The notes: generated by a model from the letters alone, not told the origin. Positions 12,250 to 25,563 are shown, counted from the first letter of the stretch. The stretch is 64,000 bases of DNA from Sycobia sp. Sy_11 (GCA_018907035.1 JACCIC010000039.1:2113501-2177500); one strand, 5' to 3'. Made by a program: numbers and translations.

Positions 12250-12669
12250 TAAATGGATGTGTTTTGTAATTTGGTTGTTCATTTATTTTAGACGTCAAAT
12301 TATACATTAAGAATAATGCTTATTTATTAATTATCAGCTAATTTTCCACAATAAAATAAAACGTTTTTTGTTTTAAATTAATAAAATTAAAAATTTTGTG
12401 TATAATGTATAAACTTGCGCAAAATTATAAAGAAATTTAAGCCTCTATTTTAATCCGATGTATTCGAACAAAAAAATCTATCGAAAATTATAACGACCGC
12501 TCGTTCGCATAGTCGCACTTTATGCTAGATTTTATGTGCGCATAGGTTTATTAGGCATCGCGGTATATAATATTTGCGCAAGCTCAGCAGAACCGAGTAA
12601 TCTGCGCGCCTGCGTCTGTGCTGTACGTGTGCATTGCGCACGTGCGTTCACGTTTATAAGTGTGATATC

Positions 12670-12685
12670 CGTGCGATATCGCACG
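12670..12685. repeat. 16-bp perfect palindrome CGTGCGATATCGCACG
   Basis: Exactly self-complementary 16-mer inside the GC-richer patch 12490-12770, downstream of LC3. Could be a dimeric protein site or chance; nothing else identifies it. Confidence 0.6.
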
Positions 12686-14575
12686 TGCATGCGAACATCT
12701 GTATGTGCGCTCGACTGCGCGGACAAGTGCATAAACTATAATGTGTATTAAGTATATACTTGCGCACGTATGTCATTTTTCCGCGGTAGATTACGAGAAT
12801 TTCGAAACTGAAAAACTATCTGACACTTTATAATAAATGCCACGTAACCATAAATTACTTAATGGTATATTAGTCGTAATGTTTTTATATAAACCGAAGC
12901 GCATATTAGATGGAGAGAGAAAGAGAAAGATTCGAGCAATAACGTTGTTATCAATATGTGGCGCTACTTTAGTTTCTTAACCCTGACATCAGTTTAAAAA
13001 ATCAAAATTTTTCCACTGGTACAAAAGACCTTCTAATTTTTTAAGACAATAATATCACGATATCGCCCGATATTCTAAAAATAAAACTGGAATGTCCGAT
13101 GCATTATATATATAATTCGGCTGTTTATGTTTACATATTGTTTTACTATGTTATTTAATTTGTTTTTCTAACCTAAGAGTAAAATGGAAAATATATATAT
13201 ACACGCATATAAAGACGAGTGCATAAATTTTTAGTAGTATTTATTCCAGTAAACAAATCATTAAATCCGTGTTAGAGGTGAACCGAATAGAAAAACTGAT
13301 TCCTTAAATTTAAATATCTAAAACAAACACGCGATATTAATTGTCAATAAAAAACTAGTTATGTATAATCTGGATATAACGCTGCGAATGCAACGTGCAC
13401 TTATAAATAATCGAGAGTAAACGAGCGGTTGTTTTCGTACATCCGAGAAAAAAATTGAATATTATAGCGAATGAAATGACTATTTTTCCACATACTAATT
13501 TTACCTTAAACTCAATAATTTAACGTAAATAATATTTCCGGGGTAGCAATAAAATGTTTTTATACTCGAATTATCTGACTGCGCTAAGAAAATTTTTTGT
13601 TGTTTATAATTTTAACTTTGAGTATGTTTCAATAAATACATATTTAATAAATATTAATGCAGATAATTGAGGAATGTCGAAAGAAATATTTATTTAAATT
13701 CATTTGTTAATATAAAACAGAGTAAACAGAATTCTCGAAAATACCTATTCATGTCACATGTATGATTGCGTTCTTTAAATTTTCACAAGTATATAACTCC
13801 ATTAAGTATATCGCACCAAGACATTTTTTTTCAAGTTTGTATTAGACGCGAGCCATGTGGGTGTATTGAAAATTCTGGTTTAATAACCGAGCATTGTCTA
13901 GAATCTTAAAATTGGCACGGTATCCGTGGTATAATTAACGTATACAATAAGAATTTTTTGAAATAAATACGTTTGAAGCAGACGTAAATTTTTACAAAAG
14001 TTCTTGAAATCATACGTCAGAATAATACTTCTCTCCATAACAATTAACAATATAGTTGGCTCATTATTATTTAATGCTAAAAATGTTCAAATTATACTTA
14101 CTTCGTCCGTTGTAAATTAAACGGAGAAAAATATTTTTATCTGTTTCATAGTCTTTATAAAATAATTGTAATATAATTATATTATAATAGTCCGACTGTC
14201 CTGGAATCTGACATAAAAATGACGACTAAAAATAACAATAAATTAAAAATAAATGTTTTTCATTTTTTATCGTTTTCAGATTTCTTTTTTAAATTTCTGA
14301 TTCTGAAGGGCTGATTGTATAAATTGGGACATCGTCTGACTCTCATTATACAAAGAAGATAAAAATATTTGTTAATTTAATTTACAACGGTCGGGACAAG
14401 TACAATTATAATTATTAAAAATTAAACAATAAAGAGCAAAATATGTTGTTAATTATTATGGACCGAAGTACTAGACTAGCCTGTTTGTTAAATTTGAACG
14501 AAAACTTTTAAATACTTATAAGATGTGTATCACATATATAAAAATAAACATTAAAGTATATGTTAACTTACGTTA

Positions 14576-14577
<2 letters not shown>

Positions 14578-14637
<60 letters not shown>
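14578..14637. repeat. (TA)n microsatellite
   Basis: TA run of about 59 bp. Confidence 0.95.
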
Positions 14638-15386
14638 CATTAAAATTAACTAAACAAACTTTCATATTGTACATATATTAAACAAGATAATAAATTTTGT
14701 TCGAAATTTTATTAATAAAATGTTTAATAGTCTAAATTAAATTATTATCGTGTACACAATTATATAGAACTATAAATACAGAGACTTTATATATTATACC
14801 AGTATACGTGTATACTTATACAGCTTATTATACATTGAGCTTATTGATCAACAGCTGAATTCTTTTTCAAGGTTCTTCATGCTAATTATGATACGATTTA
14901 ATGGATTTCGATATCTATAGAATAAAAACTGTAATTAACTGAATAGTAGTAAATTTGTAACAGAGCGATATCAATAGTGAAATTTAATAATGAAAGTTTC
15001 ATTTTATTAAATTAATTTCGATGCAGAGCATAAATATTAACCTTGATTGTCTAAAAATTGAACTAAAATGACAATACCATATATTTTATCCGCTTTAATG
15101 GAATAATTCTGTATAATAATTTATAAAATAAAGCTTCTCGAATCTATTGTGGCGTTTCAGATGTATTGTAATATGGAGTTTAAGACGTATTTCAATGAAT
15201 GCATATTACATAAAAATTTTTACCAAGTCCGCCCTCGACCTCATATGCATATTATCGGTATATATCTATATATTTTTTAACGTTATATTACAATTAGAAA
15301 AAAACAGCCTATGTCGTCTTAAACTTTTCAATAATATAGTGTTGTTTGTCTAATGGAGAATTTCCTCTCGGTCTCTCGACGATCCT

Positions 15387-15452
15387 ATGTCCGGCTTGGT
15401 GAGCACGCGCCGTACCACCGAAATAACCCGAGGAAAAGCTGAATGCATCCAG
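15387..15452 (+). CDS. Tentative 5' coding exon (MSGLVSTRRTTEITRGK...)
   Basis: ATG at 15387 with an in-frame TAA eleven codons upstream opens 22 codons (start MSGLVSTRRTTEITRGKAEC) ending at a consensus donor, CAG|GTAAGAAG, at 15452/15453 in phase 0. Codon use is balanced, unlike the repeat-driven frames around it. No partner exon was found and no family is recognised. The donor is immediately followed by a (GA)n microsatellite. A second ATG (15353) in another frame also reaches a donor (CTTG|GTGAGC), so the choice of frame is open. Confidence 0.3.
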
Positions 15453-15463
15453 GTAAGAAGGAA

Positions 15464-15466
<3 letters not shown>

Positions 15467-15506
<40 letters not shown>
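15467..15506. repeat. (GA)n microsatellite
   Basis: GA run of about 40 bp directly after the donor of the exon at 15387. Confidence 0.95.
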
Positions 15507-15508
<2 letters not shown>

Positions 15509-16429
15509 TCGATGCTCAGGAAAAAGAACAGATAGGGAAGGTGCACGGATCTACGCTTGTCTAGCACTATACTGATAGCAGAGCATTTGGTGTGTGTGTG
15601 TGTGTGTGTGGGTGTGTGACTGTAATAAAATCCCGGGGATATGCATTTTCAACTGCAATCGAGAGAGAGGGGGGGGGTAAAGCTAGAGAGGGGTGGAGGA
15701 AGGGAGAGGGAGAGAGAGAAAGAAAGAAAAAGGGAGATAGTTTTATCTCGTAAAAGCGGAGGTAAAAGGCGGTTGGGCGAGTCCTGCTACTGCGCCCGCG
15801 AGCACTGGCTATACCAGACACGCGTTCCTGCACCTTAGAGTGCTGCGCTTACCTATACCTATATAGGTGCACCGGTGCACGCCCTGATTAGCTAGTGTGC
15901 CGTCTCTCTCCCCCTCTTTGCCCGCCCTATCTCTCTTCCTTATACATATATATACTCCCCCCCTTTCCTCCCTCTTACCACCACCCCCCTCTCGCTCACT
16001 CTCTCTCTCTCTCTTTCTCTGCCGCTCTCGCGCCCCTCATCATCGCCATCGCGTAGGAGATCTAGCGAGGCGCGCACGGCGCTCTTGAGGCGAACAGAGC
16101 GGGCCCCCTCGTATGATAATCTCGCCTTCTCTATACCTCTGCGCGTGCAGAGTGTGCGCGCGTCTCGCCCCCCCCCTTCCACCTTCCCTCTCCTCCCGAC
16201 GGCGGGCGCGTCTCTTCCTCGCGGGGCCCGGCCCCCGTCTCGCTCGTCGCGCGTCGACATCGTCGTCGTGGTCGCGAGCTAGCGCCGCGGGAGTCGACAG
16301 TACGCGAGACCGCGCGCGGCGCTTGTACCTCTTACACGCACACCTATACATACACTATATCCCATCATCATTGGGCTCTCGCGTCACTTTAACGTCACGC
16401 GTGCATATATACGTTTGTAAGATAAATAT

Positions 16430-16473
<44 letters not shown>

Positions 16474-16663
16474 CGGGCGACTGATCTCCTCCTCCGACCG
16501 CCTCCCACGCATTTATAATTACGCGTAAGAGAACGAACAAGGAGTCGCCTGCGCGCTTTTCGTTCGGTCTTCGCGCAGTTCGTATTCTAATATATATATG
16601 TATATATATAGAGACAGAGAAAGAGAGATACGCATATACACGTAGGTATTTTAGAGTAAGGTG

Positions 16664-16702
16664 TATAAAATAAGTAGTGTACACTATATATACACATCAT
16701 TC
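16664..16702 (+). promoter_or_regulatory. Possible TATA/initiator pair
   Basis: TATAAAATA at 16664 and an exact arthropod-type initiator TCATTC at 16697-16702, 35 bp from the TATA start to the predicted +1 A. It lies 1 kb upstream of the candidate exon at 17709, on the same strand. Both motifs are common by chance. Confidence 0.25.
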
Positions 16703-16849
16703 ATTTGGTGTTTTACTCCGGCTATTTTTTGTCCCACCGAATGTATTTTATTACATTATCGCGTGATATACATTAAACACCTACATATATATAATAAGAG
16801 TTCTTGTCTGCAGCAGTAGCAGTGTTCCGAGTAGCTACTGTGTACAGTG

Positions 16850-16882
<33 letters not shown>

Positions 16883-17141
16883 TTCTTTTTTTCTTCTTAC
16901 GTACACGCGTATACGGGGGATCGAGGTAATATACCAGAAGAGGTGTGCGCGCAGTAGCAAGTGACCTTAATACACCTGCCTTATTTCTATATATCAGTCA
17001 TCAGATACGAGAACGAAATGCAATTGACAAGTTGACTGTATGCGGATAACATCGAGCGCTGCCGTCTAATATATATATATATATATATATATATCAATTT
17101 TCTACATTCTAGGTATACATTTCTCCTTATTATTAAATACG

Positions 17142-17142
<1 letters not shown>

Positions 17143-17191
<49 letters not shown>
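17143..17191. repeat. (TG)n microsatellite
   Basis: TG run of about 48 bp. Confidence 0.95.
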
Positions 17192-17194
<3 letters not shown>

Positions 17195-17527
17195 CGTGTA
17201 TTTATATATACACTGTCTAAAAGTACTGCGAGAATATCGTTATATATCTATTGATAAAGAAAGATCCTAAGATTTTCTTTGCGGAATATACTCACTTATC
17301 TGTACGTCTATATGCCATTTTTTGCTATTCGTAGTATAGAACACCTAACCTCTACTAATATATACTATCAATTTATGTGAATAGTAATCCATGGAGTTGT
17401 GCATTAATATTGCCAAGAAACCTAATGCGATTCTCTCGTACTTTCGGATTGAACATTTGTATATACGCATATTTTCATTTCTATTTTTGTGCAAATCCTC
17501 ATCATAATCATCTCTCTTTCTCTCTCG

Positions 17528-17530
<3 letters not shown>

Positions 17531-17566
<36 letters not shown>
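17531..17566. repeat. (TC)n microsatellite
   Basis: TC run of about 36 bp. Confidence 0.95.
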
Positions 17567-17568
<2 letters not shown>

Positions 17569-17708
17569 GCCCCGTGCGCGTGTGTAGGTATAATATGGCA
17601 TTTATAATACATAGAAACAACCATTGCCGTCTTTCTCTGTTCCATATCAAATAGATGTGAGTGAGATTCTGGTATAAGGTGTGTTAAGAACACGTCCTCG
17701 TCCTCGAG

Positions 17709-17798
17709 ATGTCCACGGTGAAAAAAGCGAGCTTGACCGCAGCAAGACGCTCCAACGGCGGCGGCAGGTGCGCTGCCCTCGCAAGCCAGAATGTCAGG
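17709..17798 (+). CDS. Tentative 5' coding exon, possibly an alternative first exon of the Hr78-like gene
   Basis: ATG at 17709, preceded by an in-frame TAA eight codons upstream, opens MSTVKKASLTAARRSNGGG and meets two possible donors, GGCAG|GTGCGC (about 17767) and TCAG|GTATAT (about 17798), both leaving phase 2. The Hr78 coding exon at 25944 has a good acceptor (TTTTTAG) ending at 25933 with ten bases before its ATG; a phase 2 donor joins it in frame through Glu-Gly-Glu. Phase agreement has a one-in-three chance of being accidental, and the implied intron is 8 kb. The sequence is basic and Ser/Ala-rich with no known domain. Confidence 0.3.
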
Positions 17799-17848
17799 TA
17801 TATTGTGCGTGTGTACACGCGCGTGGCTGTGTGTGTAATATATGTATG

Positions 17849-17853
<5 letters not shown>

Positions 17854-17895
<42 letters not shown>
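17854..17895. repeat. (TA)n microsatellite
   Basis: TA run of about 41 bp, followed by a short (GATA)n run at about 17922. Confidence 0.95.
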
Positions 17896-17898
<3 letters not shown>

Positions 17899-18205
17899 CA
17901 GAAATATAGATAAAACTAGATTGATAGATAGATAGATAGATAAGGAGCAAGCGTTAAAATCAGCGTCGATAAAAGTATATTATATTCCCCCGTTTCCTTC
18001 GATCTTTTGTTTTCACGGGCGTGTAAGTTATAGGTACATATTATTTTACCTGAGATTGTTCGTCTTGTGTCGCTTACTTAGGCTCGCGCTCACGCACTGA
18101 CCTCGTTAAAAAAAAATGACGAAAGGAAAACGATTTACCACGCGAACGTAAATTTTTCACTTTACAACTTATATTTTATATAGTGAAACTGCAATAAATA
18201 AATAA

Positions 18206-18246
<41 letters not shown>

Positions 18247-18939
18247 ATAACTATGTATATAATTGCAAATTATGTGTATATTAATTTATAATATATATAA
18301 ATTTGCGATTTTCTGATTAATTTTATAATATTTTTAAATTACGCCATTTATATAAACATAATTTTCGCAAAAATCTATTACTTAGGTTTTTGTTGTGCCA
18401 ATACGAATGATCCCTCTCTCTGATTCCATAAATCAAAAGATCCCGCCGCAGGGGTTGGGGGGGGGGCGATGAAGTAAAAGAGAAACCGAGAATACGCGGG
18501 GGCGCTCTATCGTATAAATTTATAATACACAGTTCGGGGGTGGGGCTTTAAATTCGTGCATCTCTCCGATCTCGCCACCCCCCCCCTCTCGCCAACTCTC
18601 TTGCTGAAAGACACCGCCGCCGCCGCCGCCGTCGATCCTGCAGGAGATGCTGTTGCTGTCGAGACGCTCACGCGCGCGCGGAAAACGCGGAGGAGCCCGC
18701 TGCAGCAGCAACAGCAGCTCTCCATGAAATATACGATAAATCACGCGGAAATCGCGCGCGGTGGCGGTTCGTGCGCTATACTGATGGGCGTCAGGAGGGC
18801 GGGGGGGGGCAGGGTGGAAACCGCCGCGCGGATATAAATCAATGTGCGGAGACGGGCGCAAGAGCTATACACAGGGCCGCGCAGCGCGGCGCGCATGAAT
18901 TGCTTATGCGCTCTGGGTCCAGGGGTCTCTATATCGCAG

Positions 18940-18942
<3 letters not shown>

Positions 18943-18983
<41 letters not shown>
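18943..18983. repeat. (TA)n microsatellite
   Basis: TA run of about 41 bp, 12 bp before a long (TG)n run. Confidence 0.95.
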
Positions 18984-18985
<2 letters not shown>

Positions 18986-18993
18986 TAACTATT

Positions 18994-19104
<111 letters not shown>

Positions 19105-19429
19105 AATATATAGTACACTCGCGAGTCACGCGGTAGACGGCCGATATGAGAGAGACAGAGAGAGAGAGAGAGAGGAGGAGGAGGAGAAAAGAGGAGCAGA
19201 GATAGGAGCAGCAACAGCAGCCTTTAAAATTCCGAAAGGTCAGCCTCTCCCTGTCTCTGTCTCTCTTTGAAGGGAGGAGAGCGAGCGGGGCGTGCGCGGC
19301 CGGGCTGCATTGCATCGAAGAATGCACCTGATGGGTGGAGTAGCTCCTCTGCAGCAGCAGCAGCGCGGCACAGGAGAGGAGAGGAGAGAGAGAGAGCAAA
19401 AGAGCAAGTAGCAAAGCCGCTTCCGCTCC

Positions 19430-19435
<6 letters not shown>

Positions 19436-19483
<48 letters not shown>
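19436..19483. repeat. (TA)n microsatellite
   Basis: TA run of about 48 bp. Confidence 0.95.
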
Positions 19484-19484
<1 letters not shown>

Positions 19485-19697
19485 CAGCTCCTACTCTTCC
19501 GCTGGCTACCTGCCGCTGATGCACCATCAGTACTCCTCTCGGCGCTCTTCTCGTTCTCCTCTGCCTCTCTCTCTCTCTTTCTTTCGAACTCCGCATATCT
19601 CCCTCTTTCTTTTCTCTAATAAAGTGCTACACGCACGTATCTACGCACCAGAGAACGACTTCTGCCTTTCTCTATATTATCCTCTCTCTCCCTCCCC

Positions 19698-19703
<6 letters not shown>

Positions 19704-19744
<41 letters not shown>
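19704..19744. repeat. (TC)n microsatellite
   Basis: TC run of about 41 bp. Confidence 0.95.
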
Positions 19745-19748
<4 letters not shown>

Positions 19749-20535
19749 TGCCGTATCCTCGGCGTCCTCTCTTTGCCGAGCTGGGTCTTATAACTTGTAC
19801 CTATATAAGTATAGGCACGCTTATGTGCGTGCCCGCGAGTTCAACTGGCCTCTGGAGGATCGTGTTGTACGCACTGTATGAACGTTACTTTCGCAATATT
19901 GCCATTGAATATTATATTGAAAAGTTATACCCTCAAGAAGCTTGAGGAAAATTCATAAACCGAATAATGCATACAATTATGTCGAAAATTCAAGTTCTTT
20001 TTAATTTATTCTTTAAAAAAAAAAATCACAATTGCTTGTACTTATATGATAACTGATTTAAAAAGCGAACAAATCAATATGTTTCTTGGTTTTAGATTTA
20101 AGATTGTCCTTTACGGGCAAAAAAGGATTGGGCCGCAAAGATTTTTTTTTGTTTGAAATGGTCCCTTAAAGCCTCCAAAAATGATGCGCAAACATATTAT
20201 ACTCCAGAAGAATCTCTGACAACGCGTTTTTTAGAATTTTAGTACAAAAACCCCCAGGTAGCCCTTTGCGAACGCTCGCAAAAAAGGTACGTTAGAATAT
20301 CCGAGCAGATAGAACGTATAGACTATTTTATAGACAAGTTTAAAGTTTAAATTCTAAACGTCTTATTCAGTCAGTTTGGCAGAGCCAAGCATTTGAGAAG
20401 AACGCTAAGCACGCTGATAGCGTTACACGCTTATTTTTATCGATTCTTCTGTGAAATTTAATTAATTAAATTTGTTTTTCACTCGTATAATTACCAATTT
20501 ATTTTTGCAACGAGTGATAAAGTTGTGCACAGTGC

Positions 20536-22250
20536 AAAGAAAGGGGAAAAACGGTACGTGGTAAAAACAGAGACCAAAAGCGTCTCGAAGAAGGCCATTG
20601 AATCGCCACGTATTAGAATCACCAGATGACTTGAATGCCGGCACATCGGCAAAAAAATTGAAACCATCGGAAGATCCGTTTGATATCGAAATCAACGAAG
20701 CGTTTGTTTATCGTTTAATAAACTTTATATATCTGTATAATAAACTATATTGCCATATATTTTCAGCTATTTCAAATATTGTCCCTCGTAAGGTATATGT
20801 CATTTGGAAGTGACATTTACTAAAAGTGGTAAGCGATGTTGGGGATTCAAACTAATAGTGATCTGTGAGAATTGTGAAAAGATCGTGAAACCGTTCTATT
20901 CGTTTTTGAACGAAGGTTATGAAATAAACCATAGAATCGTATTCGCCAGGAGATTACTCGGAGTTGGTTGGCACGGAATAACAAAAATTCTGTGTCATTT
21001 ATGAAATTACCTCGGTGTGCCTTTTGTCGCTCATTCTGTGACAAACTTGTCAAAATAACATTTACTTCAACCAATCTTATTACCAAGAACAGTTGGCTGA
21101 ACAACGATTGCTGCGAAAGAAGAGAAGACAACATCTTCTGAAATTGGAACCCGTGGGATTATAGCATGAGGCGATTGTACGCAGAAAAAATGTGGATTGA
21201 TGTCTTTGTACCGGTTAGTGGCTCTTATCGGAAGCAGAAATAAGGAAAATCATTGATTTCGTAGGTAAATCTACAGAACTGGAAGTCGTCTGAATTGTGA
21301 GCTCGAAGAGAAGGTATCGAAGAATATGCGGAGTGGGCAGAAGATGAAATATCAGAATGCGCCGTGAATCACGATGGATCTGCAGAAAAAACAGGAGTTG
21401 ACAAGTCACGCTCTGAAACTTTGTGCCAGGTCAAATGCATTACTACATTGGCGAGGATAATTCTAAAATTTAGAATTTAGAATTAATAAAGACATTACAA
21501 ACGCTAAGCCGTAAAAGGATATCACAGTTATGAAGAAAGTATGTAGATTAGGCGCAAGAAGGAATGGACACCCGACTTCGTAATTTGAAAATCTCATCGA
21601 GTATATGAGCTATCCATTTATTATGAATTGACGATTTGTAGACATAGTGATTTCGTTGGGAAACACGAGAAACAGTAATTGGACTGGATCGCAAATTATC
21701 TACTGATGATAAACCGTAATACAACCAATGTCCTACTCGAGAGAATTCATCGTGTTCATGACAAGAGGCTAGAGCTACAAACTCGTTGAATGGATATAAA
21801 CATAAACGAGCTCATCCAAATTGAAGTCTACGAAGCTATCAGACCAGTCTATGAATAACTGATCAGTGAAAATCTTCTGACTCTATGCATCGGCGGTCAC
21901 ACCCACAATAGTCACAAAAGCCGCGACTCGGCTGTGTGGGCTTTGGACCAGAAATCCATTGCTAGAGATGAAATAGCCTTGGCTGTCGCTACGGATAATG
22001 AAGTTTGTGTGTACAGTGGCGGGTTTTCTTCAATTTTACATATAATCGAGCCTGTGGAATGAAAAATTGGACCCAAAGTGCTGCGCAATGTGCATGAGCA
22101 TCGACCAAGTGCGTATAAAGCATGCGGAAAAATCGCGGTCTGAACGGGTAAAGGAGTCTATGTATCGCTTCAAGCTCAAGCAGATAAGAAAAACAAGAAC
22201 GGTAAGATAACCTGGAAAGCTATTTGTATGGCGCAGGCATCGCTAATTAA
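20536..22250 (+). pseudogene. Mutator-like (MULE) transposase pseudogene
   Basis: Relic of the insect Mutator-like transposase family that appears in many arthropod genomes as uncharacterised proteins. Segments in order: basic KGKKRYVVKTETK start; LESPDDLNAGTSAKKLK; AFVYRLINF; GFKLIVICENCE, a zinc-type CxxC; YEINHRIVFARRLLGVGWHG, strongly family-like; AVNHDGSAEKTGVDKS; YYIGEDNSK, the mutated counterpart of the usual YIGDGDSK catalytic motif; GMDTRLRNL; LCIGGHTHNSHKSRDSAVWA; and LYGAGIAN* at the end (stop 22248). Several frameshifts and stops separate these, so no intact protein exists. The catalytic acids look mutated. Terminal inverted repeats were not found. If the Hr78 gene really starts at 17.7 kb, this copy sits in its first intron. 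Confidence 0.75.
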
Positions 22251-24306
22251 ACTTATTATTATGATTTTCGACTACTGAAAACATCAAACGAGTTTATCTC
22301 GAAACTGTATTTTTTTCCCTTGAGTTCGGTTGAAACATAATTCAGACAATTTTCAACTAATTTATTTGAAATTTTTGATTATATGTTAAAAAATACATTG
22401 TTTCGAAAAGTACATGTAGATTTTTTTTTTAAATTATGTTGATCATTTGGTATTAATATTTTCCAAGCAAATTTTTTAGTTTTCACTTTGCAAATGCGCC
22501 ATTTGGTCAATAATTAAAATATTGAAAAACGGACGTATTTTTCTAGCAGTTAGTGTATAAAATAAAAAAAAACAAATTCGATACTGAAAATTGAGAAATC
22601 AGAAAGTTGTTTGTCCTGTCGCGAGCCTTAAAAAAAAGAAAACGTCATCGACAAAGTGCTGCACAACCGCCATTTTAAAATGAATCGCTTTAATAAAATT
22701 TTTTTATATAATTGTTTACATATATAAAAAATATTCTTAATTGGAATCTCTATTTATTTTCTAGTATTTCTACAAAAAAATCTTAAGAAAGCCTATTTTT
22801 TCGGGTTCTAGAGTCGCCTAATCCCTGTATTTGAAGAAACCAGGTTTTATATTTCATATTCTTACACATGTGATTATGAACAGAGGCAATCTATCTATTA
22901 TTACATTTATACTAGTTCCTATTAAAAAAAAACAACCAGAACATCGATATATTAATACTTATTATAGTTCACACATTTCAGTTCACATTATTCAACGCTA
23001 CCGGCAAATGAACGATTCAAAATTTTTAAAATAATATACAGTGAGTCACATGGTTATCTACATACTCTGAATATAAACAAAAAATAAAAACAATGTAGAC
23101 TAAAATCATAACTGATGGTTCTATAAAGAAGAGATTAACGAAGATTTACAAAATATATAATATCATATAACTAATTTGAACAAAAAAGATTGAATAATGT
23201 AAAATTATGTTTATCAAAATCAAATTCTTCTTACATATAATACTCATAAATAAATCAATCTTCAATCTTTATATAATAAATATTATCTACTGAATTTGAA
23301 TTTTAAAAGCACAAACAGGGGTGAACATTTTCTATTAAAATTATATTCGCTCAAATCGCACACTGTAGATTAAAAAAAAAAGTATTACATAATTTATAAT
23401 AAATTTATTGATTAAAGCCATTTTTAAGGTGTTTTTAAAGCTTTTTTTTTAGATCAATATGGTTAGCCTTTAAATATTCACCCGTATATTATTTGTGTAG
23501 TTTAATGATCAGATTACTGAGAACTACTATCATTTTTACTGATAGAAAATTTCCCTGTTATATGTCAATAATCCGAAAAAAATCTCATAAACACAGAAAA
23601 ACGTCAAGGTGTGTAAAGTCCTAATCGCGATTTATAAATGATACATAAAAAATAAAACAATAATAGATAATAGAAGCCAATATAATGCCGTATTTTACTT
23701 CAATATGTTTTTTTTTTTTATATTAAAAATGTTCGATTGACCCTCTCGGTTGCGTTCTAAGAAATTTGTCGTTTTATCACGCGCTCCTCTTTAAGTCGTA
23801 ACGGGAAATTTATGGAACGAACCTTGTCATACTCGAACGGTACTCTTGTTTATTGTCCAACTAATTAATTTTTACAGATATAACTAATTAAACAATAATA
23901 ATTATTTACGCGATATATCATTGAGTAATTGTCAATTGTTAAACTTGCACTTAGAAAAGTATTAAATTAAATCGTACGAAAATCTGAAATTTTTAAATAT
24001 GTCACGTTTCAAATATTGTTCTTATGATCAATGCTTAATAAATATTCAAATATAATGAAAATTTGAGCAATTTCAAAAACAATGCGAAAGTAATAAAATA
24101 GTCGAATTAATCAATTAACCGAGCTATAATATCGGAAGTATGACGGAATTTAAATATATATATATATCTATAAAATTGTTTTCTAACTGTTATTTAATTA
24201 ATGCAAAAACAAGGATAAAAGCTTGGCCCAAATGCATGGAATTCAAAGTACGTAGCCTTCTATACAGTAATTTGACTCTAAAGCTTGTTTAAAAAACACG
24301 CGCTCG

Positions 24307-24358
<52 letters not shown>

Positions 24359-24600
24359 ACGTACATTCTGTAAAAACAGTACACTAAAACATTGATAGTA
24401 TTCGCATAACAAATTTTCTCAACAGAAAAATAAACGATCATCTAATTTTATTATCTCTATATACGCATATTGAAGAATCCTATAACATTACCGAAAAAAA
24501 AATATTTAGCGCACATCGATACAATCGTTGTCGATAAAATCTGTACACGGTGGGAGAGCTTTAAAAAAAAAAAAACTAAAAATAACATACGCCTATCTAA
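22251..24600. other. AT-rich intergenic DNA, no supported gene
   Basis: AT-rich with a (CA)n microsatellite at 24310. No frame longer than about 67 codons and none with domain content or splice support. The first few hundred bases may be 3' non-coding sequence of the Mutator-like element. Confidence 0.6.
24310..24357. repeat. (CA)n microsatellite
   Basis: CA run of about 48 bp. Confidence 0.95.
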
Positions 24601-25391
24601 TTACCTTTATAATTCATCCGTACCACAATCTGGCGCCTGAACCTTCGGCCTGGCTCTAAATAAATCTAATAATGCTGGGCGCGCACCGAGCCGTGCATAT
24701 GATGGGCAACATCGGTGCCCGCATAAAAATCGGCTCGGTTGGGGGAGTACCAGCCACGCGTGCGATGTGTATACCTGGATGGCTATGTGCGCGTCTATGA
24801 GTCTCTCTCTCTCTCTCTCTCTCTCTACACGTGTGCCTGCGCGCATCCACGAAAGATCCAGGTATATTACGCCGCGGGGAATCGGCGCAAGCGCCAGCTC
24901 AGAAGTCATCGCGAAGATGAAGGAAGACGATTGTAAAAGAGGGATCAGAATGATGTACGAACCGACTGCCTCCGAAATTACAATCGGGGGCGCTCGCGCT
25001 CATACGTATCCCCCTCTGCACATACGTGCATGCGCGTTCTACCGCGCGCGCGCGCGCCCCTCTATACCCGGTGTTTATTAGCTCCGTGTGGTTTGTTCAT
25101 GGTTTGTTAGCCGATGCTTGCTCTAATGGGGGCGCGGAGGGGGAGGGGCCGCGTCCCATGAACCCGATCTCTTTCTGCGCTCGGGCGGGCGAGCTTCCTC
25201 TTTTCTTTTTTTTTTTTTTTCTTCAGCCTGAATCGCCGCAGATAACGCGATTCTCGTCCGTGTATGCAGTGTGTACGCGCGAGCGCGCGCGCATGTGTGT
25301 ATAGGCGCCTATGTGCGCTCGCGCACTCTACCTATATACATACACCTGCGACTTAATTGGCTGGTTGCGTTGCGCGACGAGCTGCTGCTGG

Positions 25392-25423
<32 letters not shown>

Positions 25424-25523
25424 TGCTGCCGCCGCCGCCGCCCGCAGTTCCTCGTATTGAGGTTAGAGCGCACGGTAAAGTTCGACGAACGGGCTACGTG
25501 TACATGGCACAGGTGTTGCAGCT

Positions 25524-25563
<40 letters not shown>

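Larger units (their letters stand above)
12250..15386. other. Mostly AT-rich intergenic DNA, no supported gene
   Basis: AT-rich apart from a GC-richer patch at 12490-12770 with many TGCGCA/GTGCGC words and a 16-bp perfect palindrome at 12670-12685. A (TA)n block sits at 14578-14637. Open frames are short and show no domain or splice support. Confidence 0.6.
15507..17708. other. GC-rich, simple-repeat-dense stretch, no supported gene
   Basis: CpG-rich and purine/pyrimidine-skewed DNA with (TG)n near 15590, 16860 and 17143, (TC)n at 16000 and 17531 and (TA)n near 16450 and 17070. A TATA-like TATAAAATA at 16664 precedes an initiator-like TCATTC at 16697. Open frames on both strands are low-complexity (Arg/Ser/Leu runs). 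Confidence 0.5.
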
